In this document: piece after piece, positions 12,362-24,600 of the stretch
Position numbering within the stretch: the stretch's first letter is position 1
Layout: every line of letters begins with the position of its first letter
Assembly: GCA_035578905.1 (NCBI GenBank)
Contig: JAQJVL010000310.1
Span: 868,001-932,000 of the forward strand
Direction: 5' to 3'
DNA length: 64,000 nt
Source: Stictocephala bisonia
Lineage: Eukaryota > Arthropoda > Insecta > Hemiptera > Membracidae
Notes under the pieces: model-generated
The model's input: the letters and a program-made list of their open reading frames with translations, nothing else
Told to the model about the DNA's origin: nothing
Database searches by the model: none
Program-made: the position numbers and the translations under genes

Positions 12362-12599
12362 CAAAGAAGAAATGGATACATCAATTCGCTTGTAAATATA
12401 AAAATAATAATTATTGTTACTTAAAAATAGGATTTTCCGTATCACATTCATTGTTTTAGTTTAAGTTTTTTAAGCATATATAAGACTCTTTCTATTATGA
12501 TGTTTGCCACTCTGGATGACGATGGTACTTCCACTAACGAATTAAAGTTGTGGTAGGCCTATAGTTATATTAATCTTTTAATAGCAATTATTGAAGAGT

Positions 12600-12855
12600 T
12601 CATGATTTGATCAGCTCAGAGCCAGTGAGACATCGGCTTTGACCTCGCCAACAGGTTTTCTCCTCAATCCTCTTATCTACTGACACCTTCATGTCACCGC
12701 CACTGGATCATCCCACCTTGACCTTGGTTTTCCAGAGAGAGATTTCCTTCTCGTTTCTGAACAAATCCGTACTCTTTTAACAGTTCTATAGTCTTTTCTA
12801 TCTTTGACATGAACCATCCATCTTATCCTCCTGTTCCTGATCACACCTGTGATAT
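12600..12855 (-). pseudogene. LINE relic: C-terminal part of a non-LTR retrotransposon ORF
   Basis: Minus-strand translation of about 12,690-12,852 gives DITGVIRNRRIRWMVHV, then SLSGKPRSRWDDPV. This is the conserved 'RRLRW-GHV ... GKRPRGRPRxRW' block near the C-terminus of many arthropod LINE polyproteins (RTE/R4/CR1-like groups). A stop follows and no RT core was seen upstream. It belongs to a different lineage from the Jockey-like relic at 5-6 kb. Confidence 0.75.
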
Positions 12856-12859
12856 CAGG

Positions 12860-14310
12860 GTTTGTGCAAAATTCTCTAAGCTAATATTTTTGTATTTTAG
12901 TTAACAGTACCAAAAAGGCTGTATAAGGCTTAGGAACCTGTTGGTACTGGCAACCAAAACATATTCTCGAACAGCTGATTTAAAAATTGCTACTTTAACA
13001 CTCAAATGCTGATTTTTTGAAATCTTCCCTTTTAATATGTAGGCCTACAATATGTATTAGAATCTGAAGAGGTAGCAAACAGAAATATTATATACCATAA
13101 GGCATAGGCCCTATATTTTGAAAAATGTTCCCTGTGCAACTAAAAAACAATTTCCTGTGCTCGTTGTGTTAAAAAACAGGGCCTTCTTGATTTAAATAAA
13201 AAATATATGGTAAAAAGAAGTAAACGTTTAGTTTTACTGTTTATGACATATATTGACTATATACAGGTTTTAGTGCTGCTTTCAACTTGTTTGAATCTGG
13301 AACTATAAAACCACTTTCATTTGGAGTTGTAAAATATAATAACTGAAATAAAAGGTTAATTTACTGTCACTTTATACTGTATTTGGAGAAAGCATACAAA
13401 ACTATTAATTTATTTGAAATGCCACGTAAACACTTTGGAAATACTGAGTGTTATAAATCACAATTTGTTTATCAGCTAATTTAACAGATTATTATAATAG
13501 ATATTTCATTTGTCATTTATATTCTTCATTGCAAATTAACGATTTATATCTCTTATCTGTGATCTCAAGATATAAAATTGATTTACCTGTTTAAACTTGA
13601 CCTCAATGCAACCTCAGCCTAGTGTTGATTGAGAAGGTAAAATGTTTTATATAATATTTTTAATTTCTGTATACTTTTATGTAATATATAAAACATTTTA
13701 ATTTCATTGGATAATAATCTGCAATTTATCATTTCAATAGGATTATTAAAAATACACAATTAATCGCCATTGCTTTTATTATATATTTTACAGGCGTACA
13801 ATAAGTGGATTCCTGGGTTTTAGTCAGATTGACAGAGATAAGGGGACACAAATCCTTTTACACATACTTTAAGTACATTGTTGTTGGTCATAAAGGTTTT
13901 TTTTGAAGTGCCAAATAAAATTATGTACTAATTTTATGTGCAACTTATAAAAATTTGGGTTCTTCTAAAGCCAAAATTAAACTTACAACACTTCAATGCT
14001 GAAGTATGAAAGGATGATATTCAATGGATATTATACATATTACCACAGACCTCGTATAATAGAAAGTATTTGGATAAAGGTTTAGAATTGAAATACAGAA
14101 AACTTTACCAAAAGATTATAGTTTGCTGTCAAGCTACAAGTGGGCATTACTAGAAGTATTTCATAGTAAGCGGAAGTAATGTACTTTACTGTTTCCGTTT
14201 TTTACTTTACTGTTATTCCGTTAATTTAATGTGGAAATAAATGTTGTGTTTACAATTTAAACCTGGTGTTCTTACTGGTCCGCTCTTTATGTACGTCCGG
14301 GACAGGGTAA
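12860..14310. other. AT-rich intergenic sequence
   Basis: No coding potential, array or inverted repeat recognised on either strand. Confidence 0.5.
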
Positions 14311-14312
14311 CT

Positions 14313-14975
14313 TCGTCAAATCTACCCTGCCCGATCAACGTAACATTACTGTATACTTCGTCAGACCTACCCTGCCCGATCAACGTAACATTACTGTATA
14401 CTTCGTCAGACCTACCCTGCCCGATCAACGTAACATTACTGTATACCTCGTCAGACCTACCCTGCCCGATCAACGTAACATTACTGTATACCTCGTCAGA
14501 CCTACCCTTCCCGATCAACGTAACATTACTGTATACCTCGTCAGACCTACCCTGCCCGATCATCGTAACATTACTGTATACTTCGTCAGACCTACCCTGC
14601 CCGATCAACGTAACATTACTGTATACTTCGTCAGACCTACCCTGCCCGATCAACGTAACATTACTGTATACCTCGTCAGACCTACCCTGCCCGATCAACG
14701 TAACATTACTGTATACTTCGTCAGACCTACCCTGTAACATTACTGTATACTTCGTCAGACCTACCCTGCCCGATCAACGTAACATTACTGTATACTTCGT
14801 CAGACCTACCCTGCCCGATCAACGTAACATTACTGTATACTTCGTCAGACCTACCCTGCCCGATCAACGTAACATTACTGTATACTTCGTCAGACCTACC
14901 CTGCCCGATCAACGTAACATTACTGTATACTTCGTCAGACCTACCCTGCCCGATCAACGTAACATTACTGTATAC
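14313..14975 (+). repeat. 45-bp tandem repeat array, about 14.5 units
   Basis: Unit contains CCCGATCAACGTAACATTAC followed by TGTATACTTCGTCAGACC and TACCCTG. Copies differ by one or two bases (TTC or CTC; one ATCATC). One unit near 14,733 lacks 11 bp, which shifts the frame. Since 45 is divisible by three, both strands are open over the array (15-residue peptide repeats), but there is no other evidence of a protein. Confidence 0.95.
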
Positions 14976-15249
14976 TAAGAGCTTATTTTGAGGCCGGAAT
15001 CGTCTTCAAATAAAGTTTAAAGAAGTTCCACTTTATAGATAGACGTGAAGATATAGCAGCAATATTGATTTTTAAGGGCAAATTTTGTAGCTTATGCTGT
15101 GTGACGTAACCTTGGCACACAAGCTCAGAGGTAAAGAGCCGTGAATGGTCTATCCAGGACTCGCGAACCGGGTTGGCGAGAAGTCGGGGTTACAGAGCGG
15201 CCAATTAACAATAAATGAGCGGAGTTAGTATGCAAGGCGCATGCATCAT

Positions 15250-16390
15250 TACAGCTCACATCCGGCCCGCTCCACTCAGACTGTAGAGACTGCAGCACTC
15301 GAATTTTCTGACTTGTGAAATGGCCTGCGATGAACCTTACCCATCTCTGTAACTTGTGTCCTCCGGTTGACTGTCGTCATTACAGCTCACATCCGGTCCG
15401 CTCCACTCCGACTGTAAGAGACTGCAGCACTCTAATTTTCGACTTGTGGAATGGCCTGCAATTAACCTTACCCATCTCTGTAACTTGTGTCCTCCGGTTG
15501 ACTGTCGTCATTACAGCTCACATCCGGCCCACTCCACTCCACTCCGACTGAAGAGACTGCAGAACTTCAGTTTTCTGACTTGTGGAATGGCCTGCTATTT
15601 GACTTACCCATCTCTGTAACTTGTATCCCCCGGTTGACTGTCGTCATTACAGCTCACATCCGGTCCGCTCCACTCCACTCCGATTGTGGAGACTGCAGAT
15701 CTTGAGTTTTCTGACTTGTGGAATGGCCTGCTGTTTGACTTACCTATCTCTGTAACTTGTATCCCCCGGTTGACTGTCGTCATTACAGCTCACATCCGGT
15801 CCGCTCCACTCCACTCCGACTGAAGAGACTGCAGATCTTGAGTTTTCTGACTTGTGGAATGGCCTGCTATTTGACTTACCCATCTCTGTAACTTGTATCC
15901 CCCGGTTGACTGTCGTCATTACAGCTCACATCCGGTCCGCTCCACTCCACTCCGATTGTGGAGACTGCAGATCTTGAGTTTTCTGACTTGTGGAATGGCC
16001 TGCTATTTGACTTACCCATCTCTGTAACTTGTATCCCCCGGTTGACTGTCGTCATTACAGCTCACATCCGGCCCGCTCCACTCCACTCCGACTGTAGAGA
16101 CTGCAGATCTTCAGTTTTCTGACTTGTGGAATGACCTGCCATTTGACTTACCCATCTCTGTAACTTGTATCCTCCTGTTGATTGTCATTACAGCTCACAT
16201 CCGGCCCGCTCCTCTCCACTCCGACTGTAGAGACTGCAGCTCTCGGGTTTTTTTGACTTGTGGAATAGTCTGCCATGAGACTTATCCATCCCTCCGGTTG
16301 ACTGTCGTAATTAGAATCCCCAAACGCATAGTTGACAAATGCATTTTGAAGAAACCCTCTCGTAGAAGTACAAAATTACCTTTTTCCTCC
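15250..16390 (+). repeat. 136-bp tandem repeat array
   Basis: GACTTGTGGAATGGCCTG recurs at 15,310, 15,441, 15,577, 15,713, 15,849, 15,985, 16,121 and 16,255, with spacings of 131, 136, 136, 136, 136, 136 and 134 bp. The inner units are nearly identical and the outer ones diverged, the usual signature of unequal exchange. Short open frames across it are by-products. Confidence 0.9.
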
Positions 16391-18283
16391 CCCTTTACTC
16401 GCTTTCATACAATCTTCTGAATAAAGGAAAAAGTATTGAAATACGGTTACGAATTCCACCATGGAATATATTTTAATGTAAGATTCGTTTATTTAAATGT
16501 AATATATACAGGCCGTCCAGCTTTGACTGTTGCGTATTTTACAGGATTGTTTGTCAGGTGAATACAAGCAAATCGTACCATATAACGTGTGTCCTTTCTT
16601 CATTGGTTGTCTGTCTATGCGTCTGTATGTCTTTTTTACAAAAAATTAAAAAAAAACCGTTTCACATATAATATTAAAGGTTGGTATGAAAGTTGATCTC
16701 AATAAGACACATTTCATGTAAAAAGGTTGTATGTCTAAAATTATCAGTTTCAAAATGGAGGCTGTCTAAAATTTTAAAAGTCAAATATAACAAAAACAAC
16801 ACATTTTACCCAAAGAGTTAGGAAACTATATTTTTAGACCTCATTACATCAACTTAAACTGTATGCCAATTTAAATGATCGAGTGACAAATAACAGAGGA
16901 AACATATTTTATTTGACTGAAACCATTATTATGTGGGTACAGAATACTCAAAAGAGAATGCTTTCAGTCACAAAAAATAAGTTTTTTTTTAATTTGTTAC
17001 CCAATATTTTAAATTATCACACTGTTGAATTTGATGTGATGTGATCATAAATATTGTGACTTAACATTTTTGGTTAAAATATATAGTTTTTTTATATTTG
17101 ACTTTGAAATTGTTAGACAGCCGCCATTTTGAAACAGATATTTTTTTACACACAACCTTTTTATATGAAACGTGTCTTTTTGAGATCAACCTTCATGGCA
17201 AATCTCAATATTTTATCTAGGCCTTCTTTATAAGCAGATTAGATGTGAAGTTTACCGAGGTGAATTATGCTAATGAGATTGACGAATTTTATTAAACTCA
17301 CTCATTTTTTTTTACCACAGGACTATTCATAGTAGCTCTAAATTGGACATAAACCTTAGTTCATAATTTCACCGTTTGATAGACCCATCTTGAAATTTAG
17401 TTATTGGAACATAACCCGTTGAACATCTATGAAATAGTATGCAAATTTATTTCATAAAATATCCGGTTTGGGTAAAACCGGAAAACATTTTAACTAAGTA
17501 TAATCTGGCCATAAAGTCAAACAGATCATAATCTTCAATTTTCAAAATTACGTTTGCATCGCGTTACGACTGCTATCACTTTAGTTACATTTTCGTCACA
17601 TAGTTTCTGTTTCACCTAAATAAAATTATTTAGTAATGTTCAGCGCATAAAGATTTCAAAACATGAATCTGCTAAGAAAAAAATATCTTTTTACAATGAC
17701 ACAATTCTACATAATTCGTTACTAGCTTTGTTAACATTTTCCTGATGTTAAGCTTTTAGGAAGGGGTGTCTTTATACAGTAATATATTTTCTGAATAAAA
17801 TGAGATTTTTTGTTACAATGTTATAGTTTATTATTTATAAAAATACTTACGTAATATAATTCTATTTTGGAGTGATTTACTGCCAAAAAAAGTCGTTTAG
17901 ATTCAACCCGAGTTTCCAAATGATTAATAGGTCATTACTAATGTGATAAATAAATGATTACTACCAACAGAGGGCAGAGACTGGGCCTTGCACACCGGGT
18001 TTACTAAGACATGTATCTTCCTTTAGAATTATTTTGTAATAGTAATTTAACCTTTTATTCTCATTTCCAAGATATGTTTCAGCTTAACTAACAAAAACAA
18101 AACCACTCTGAAAATCTCTATAGTCATTTGAAATTAGATTTGAACAATATAAATTGTAGAATATTCAGAGGGCCCCGGACCACTGATGCCTTAATTAATA
18201 AACACTTATTTTTGTTTATGATACGCCATTAATGAGTTATATGGTTTCCAGGTTCACTCCTCCCCCCCTCCCCCAAACTAAAA

Positions 18284-18490
18284 TTATTTCCTACAAAGGC
18301 CTAACAGCTCGCACTGAACATGGACTGTGGACCAGCATGTGTTGGTCAATGTGAACAGGCCTTCATACAACAATGCTACACGCAGTAGTAGGCGTTGCTG
18401 GCCATCCATCATGTCGCCGACGGTCACCTCTAGTGAAAATACCGGGTTAGTACCAGGTTTCCTGCCCGGCTTGTGAAAGTTGTGAAACAT
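18284..18490 (-). other. 68-codon open frame conserved between the duplicated copies (copy B)
   Basis: Counterpart of the frame at 2,314-2,520. Same length, start and stop; differs at two residues (Ser to Phe, Gly to Arg near the N-terminus). Function not recognised. Confidence 0.25.
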
Positions 18491-19175
18491 GACTTAATAT
18501 TGTGTTATTGGATGTGATGTTTCTTGAGGAATTAGGCCTAAAGCCCGTTAGGTGGCCGTTCCCAAACCGCCAAGTCGCCGCTGGGAAGTCGTTAGCCTTA
18601 TAGTACATATGTGACTAGTTTTAAATTTAAAACCGTCAAGAATGACATATACATTATCACGTATTAAACTGCAGGACAAATATAAAACTACTCAATTTTT
18701 TACAAAAAAAAAAAACTTATGGTCCACTATAACAGTTCTTCCCCTATCAAATGACACTTAAAATTATTACGGTCCGAGTCGTTTAAATAGAAACCCAAGT
18801 TTTGGCGTGTTTCGAGGAGCTAAACGGCCCCCTTACTAAGACGATTGCAAACGACGCCAACAATAGTCGAAAGAAATTATTTCAGACTAAACAAAGCTAT
18901 TTGGTTTAAGACAATTTATAATTAAATGTCTATTTTTTCAATTTATTTTTTCGCAAGCGCAAATAAACATTGCTGCAGTGCACATATAAACCATCTAGCT
19001 ATATGCTAGTTGATGGAAAATATATAATTTACTAAATAATTTTGTTATTATGTAATATTCAATATGAAATTATAAGTGCGAAAAACATACTCAGTATTAA
19101 TCAGTTTAACTAAAAAATAAGACAACTATCTTATTTGATACAATATAAATAGAAATAATAATAAATTAAATTCAG

Positions 19176-21640
19176 TATTATGGGGATTTTTTCTCTTAAC
19201 AGAGAGAGTGGTGAAGATATCTTTATGAATATGCAGTGTATATTATTCATGATCAAACAATGAACTAGAATATTTTTCAAGAATGCTCTTGACATTTTAG
19301 AGGGCTCATCGGGTTAGTACCTTGGAATTGCTAACATGCAGTTTTGTAGATAATGGAGGGAAACCTGCTCAAATTCTGTATTTCCGATGTCATGAGTCCG
19401 CCGGAAACTACAGTTTAATAGTTTCAATTTGACGGAAGGGGGAATCAAAATCGATCTGATACATGTGATTACTCAAGACTGATGTATAGATCAAGCTACT
19501 TTTTGAATGGCTTCCTGTAAAAATAACGAATTTACGGTGTGATTATTCAAATCGTTTTTTCATAATTTACTCTAAACTCTACTACTTGATTTGTACTATT
19601 TTACCTGTGTTTTACTGATTATTTCACGAGATGGCTTCTTTTAAAATATCTCTCGCATGACTCTAGGCCTACTTACCAATTAAATTATCCAAATACTTAC
19701 GATTGTTAGGATTAACCTCAGTATTTAAATTTCATAAACAATGAAGCTGAGAGGATACATAAATATTTTAATCACTAGATGAAATACTTATAAAAACTAT
19801 CATTTAATTAGAGGAAATTACTCCCCTTTGATTCAGACATGATTTGAACCGGTAAAAGACAGATTATTAACAAATACAAGTTAGGTAACTGCAGCCTAAA
19901 CAATTAATCTGGGTCAGCAGCCAGTAATTAGTTGAGGAGTGATGAAACAGGTGAGGAGTGAAGAGGCTCTTTTATGAAAACATTAGCCTACACTAGCAGT
20001 TGTCAAACAAGTGTTAAATAAATATAGTAGAAACGCTGCGCCCAGACTAATTAATTGTTCAACCTGTACCTAAGCTGAACAACTGCTCTCTTTTGCCTTC
20101 CACTCTACTCTTCAGTTCTGCTATAGACCGTCATCGAAGACGGTAACAGTCAATCATTAACCTAAACTGTAAACTATTCTAGACTTTCCAAATATTCATT
20201 TGGCTTTTGACCGGTTTATATGATACTTATTTTTTTAAACTCTGGATTAAGGCACCAAGCTGAGATAAGGGATTATGTGCCAACAGAGATGTCGATTCTT
20301 AGTTTGAAGGAAAGAGTGACAGGAAAGAAAACTCAACTTTTTAATCTCCAAATATTCACTACAGGTTTCCTAATTTATTACTTTTCTTGTTGGATTAGAT
20401 CAACTCTTGTTGGAGCACATTATTCACCTAACTTTATATTTATAATTTGGCTTTAAAGAATTGATCCTGATGTGTAGATGCTTGAATATACAGTATATGT
20501 CCTCGATTTAGTGGTAATATTTCATAAAAAGAAATATGAAAACCTATTTCCGATTTACAAACATGTTTCTGGAACCGGTGTTTGGAGACGGTTCACAACT
20601 GTTTCCAGTGTTGTTTTGTTTCTGTGATGTTTCTCCAACGCTTACCAACTGTTTGCAAACAAGTTCTTCTGGAAACAAACCATTTTCTGTTTTCAAACCC
20701 AAATGGAACACAGGCAAAAATGTTTCCGTCTTGAGAACAACATTGAACGGGAGGAGGTACATTTTTAAACCCGTTCAGAGAGACCTAAACAAGTTCCTTG
20801 AGGTACCAGTATTCACAATACATGAAAGAAATTTCAGACGAATAATTATTACACCTTAATTTATTTAGATCTCATTTTGGGTTTAGTAGAATATATTTAG
20901 CTCAGATAAGGACAATGGAAAAGCCCACTTTCGAATGAAAGGTCACAACTTCCAATTCGACTCACGCGTCGTAAATTTGGCTCTGAGAACAACCCGCCCA
21001 CCGGCCAGCCGCACGGTTATGACGAAACTGCCGACTTTGTACATCCAATTAGCGCGAACATTTTGTGAATCGCATGGATTCTTCTGTGTGTAGTTAATAT
21101 GTGACGAAAAATGACAGATAAGATCATTTCCAGCCAGCCTTAAATTCAAACTGGTTTTGAAAAAATAAAATTAAGGTTTTGGATTTTACGTTTATCCCAT
21201 AATATTCTTCAATTATATCTAAGAATAATCTATGCTGTATTATGTTTGTTTAATGAAATTGTGTGTTTACTCCATGATGTAAATGTGCAACATTTGGAAC
21301 ACCTATTAAATTATAATAATCTTGCGTTTCCTCCTTAGAAATGTACGATATAACATTAATCTAAATTCAGCTCTTGATTGATCAGTTCAGGGACTTATTA
21401 GAACGGATTTCTCAGTTATACAAGCCTCGGAGGCCAGCCAAAGCACCCCAAAGCCTGTTGCGGTCACATCATACTACCATAAACTATCATTCGATATAAT
21501 GCGACAGGGTTAGTAAGATCAAGCACAGACTTACAACTTAGATACGAAAATAGTAATAAAAATATCCCAGGGAGGACGAAAAGGAGACCAAGTTATCATG
21601 TCCAAAGCCCTCTACAGGTCTGCGTCAGAAGGCTCTGCAA
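19176..21640. other. intergenic sequence, no gene recognised
   Basis: Mostly AT-rich. 20,536-20,860 has balanced composition and repeated GTTTCC/GGAAAC strings in both orientations, suggesting a worn inverted-repeat element, but the arms could not be aligned convincingly. 20,940-21,150 is another GC-richer patch with no identifiable content. Confidence 0.4.
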
Positions 21641-21644
21641 ATGT

Positions 21645-24600
21645 GTGATTGGGTTGGGAGGTCTATCATTGCCACACTTGTATACCATCAGCAGCATATG
21701 TATGTGGGTATGTTGGAGGTATGTCATTACCACACTTGTATACCATCAACAGCATATGTATGTGGGTGTGTTTGGAGGTCTATCATTGCCACACTTGTAT
21801 ACCATCAACAGCATATGTATGTGGGTGTGTTGGGAGGTATGTCATTGCCACACTTGTATACCATCAACAGCATATGTATGTGGGTGTGTTTGGAAATCTA
21901 TCATTGCCACACTTGTATGTCATCAACGACGTATGTATATGGGTGTGTTGGGAGGTCTATCATTGCCACACTTGTATACCACCAACGACGTATGTATATG
22001 GGTGTGTTGGGAGGTCTATCATTACCACACTTGTATACCATCAACAGCATATGTATGTGGGTGTGTTTGGAGGTCTATCATTGCCACACTTGTATACCAT
22101 CAACGACGTATGTATGTGAGTGTGTTGTGAGGTCTGTCATTGCCACACTTGTATACCACCAACGACGTATGTATATGGGTGTGTTGGGAGGTCTATCATT
22201 GCCACACTTGTATACCATCAACGAAGTATTTATATGGGTGTGTTGGGAGGTCTATCATTGCCACACTTGTATACCACCAACGACGTATGTATGTGAGTGT
22301 GTTGTGAGGTCTATCATTGCCACACTTGTATACCATCAACGACGTATTTATATGGGTGTGTTGGGAGGTCTATCATTGCCACACTTGTATACCACCAACG
22401 ACGTATGTATGTGAGTGTGTTGTGAGGTCTGTCATTGCCACACTTGTATACCACCAACGACGTATGTATATGGGTGTGTTGGGAGGTCTATCATTGCCAC
22501 ACTTGTATACCATCAACGACGTATTTATATGGGTGTGTTGGGAGGTCTATCATTGCCACACTTGTATACCACCAACGACGTATGTATGTGGGTGTGTTGT
22601 GAGGTCTGTCATTGCCACACTTGTATACCATCAACGACGTATTTATATGGGTGTGTTGGGAGGTCTATCATTGCCACACTTGTATACCACCAACGACGTA
22701 TGTATGTGAGTGTGTTGTGAGGTCTGTCATTGCCACACTTGTATACCACCAACGACGTATGTATATGGGTGTGTTGGGAGGTCTATCATTGCCACACTTG
22801 TATACCATCAACGACGTATGTATGTGAGTGTGTTGTGAGGTCTGTCATTGCCACACTTGTATACCATCAACGACGTATTTATATGGGTGTGTTGGGAGGT
22901 CTATCATTGCCACACTTGTATACCACCAACGACGTATGTATGTGAGTGTGTTGTGAGGTCTGTCATTGCCACACTTGTATACCACCAACGACGTATGTAT
23001 ATGGGTGTGTTGGGAGGTCTATCATTGCCACACTTGTATACCATCAACAGCATATGTATGTGGGTGTGTTTGGAGGTCTATCATTACCACACTTGTATAC
23101 CATCAACAGCATATGTATGTGGGTGTGTTTGGAGGTCTATCATTGCCACACTTGTATATCATCAACGACGTATGTATGTGAGTGTGTTGTGAGGTCTGTC
23201 ATTGCCACACTTGTATACCATCAACGACGTATTTATATGGGTGTGTTGGGAGGTCTATCATTGCCACACTTGTATACCATCAACAGCATATGTATGTGGG
23301 TGTGTTTGGAGGTCTATCATTACCACACTTGTATACCATCAACAGCATATGTATGTGGGTGTGTTTGGAGGTCTATCATTGCCACACTTGTATACCATCA
23401 ACGACGTATGTTTATGGGTGTGTTGAGAGGTCTGTCATTGCCACACTTGTATACCATCAACAGCATATGTATGTGGGTGTGTTTGGAGGTCTATCATTGC
23501 CACACTTGTATACCATCAACGACGTATGTATGTGAGTGTGTTGTGAGGTCTGTCATTGCCACACTTGTATACCATCAACGACGTATTTATATGGGTGTGT
23601 TGGGAGGTCTATCATTGCCACACTTGTATACCATCAACAGCATATGTATGTGGGTGTGTTTGGAGGTCTATCATTACCACACTTGTATACCATCAACAGC
23701 ATATGTATGTGGGTGTGTTTGGAGGTCTATCATTGCCACACTTGTATACCATCAACGACGTATGTTTATGGGTGTGTTGAGAGGTCTGTCATTGCCACAC
23801 TTGTATACCATCAACAGCATATGTATGTGGGTGTGTTTGGAGGTCTATCATTGCCACACTTGTATACCATGAACAGCATATGTATGTAAGTGTATGTAAG
23901 GAGGTATGTCATAACCACACTTGTATACCATCAACGACGTATGTATATGGGTGTGTTGGGAGGTCTGTCAGTGCCTCACTTGTATACCATCAACAATTAT
24001 ATATGTGGGTGTGTTGGAAGGTCTGCCATTGCAAGACTTGTATACCATCAACAACGTATGTATGTGGGTGTGTTGGGAGGTCTGTCAGTGCCTCACTTGT
24101 ATACCATCAACGACGTATGTATTTGGGTAGGTTTTGAGGTTTGTCATTGCCACACTTGTATAACATCAACTACGTATGTATGTAAGTGGGTTGTGTGGTT
24201 TGTCAGTGCCACACTTGTATACCATCAACTACGTATGTATGTAGGTGGGTTGTGAGGTTTGTCATTGCCACACTTGTATACTATCAACGACGTATGTATA
24301 TGGGTGTGTTGGGAGGTCTGTCATTACCACACTTGTATACCATCAACTACGTATGTATGTAGGTGGTTAGTGAGGTTTGTGAGTGCCACACTTGTATACC
24401 ATCAACTACGTATGTATGTAGGTGGGTTGTGAGGTTTGTCATTGCCACACTTGTATACTATCAACGACATATGTATATGGGTGTGTTGGGAGGTCTGTCA
24501 TTACCACACTTGTATACTATCAACGAAGTGGGTATGGGGGTGTGTTGTGAGATCTGTCATTGCCACACTTGTATACTATCAACGACGTATGTATTTGGGT

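Larger units (their letters stand above)
15240..19175 (+). repeat. duplicated segment, copy B
   Basis: Second copy of the segment seen at 1-3,222. It has a longer run of the 136-bp units at its left end. Relative to copy A it lacks a short block near 18,000 (copy A about 2,010-2,035) and 13 bases near 18,527. The unique-looking sequence right after 19,175 differs from that after 3,222, which defines the shared right edge. Confidence 0.85.
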
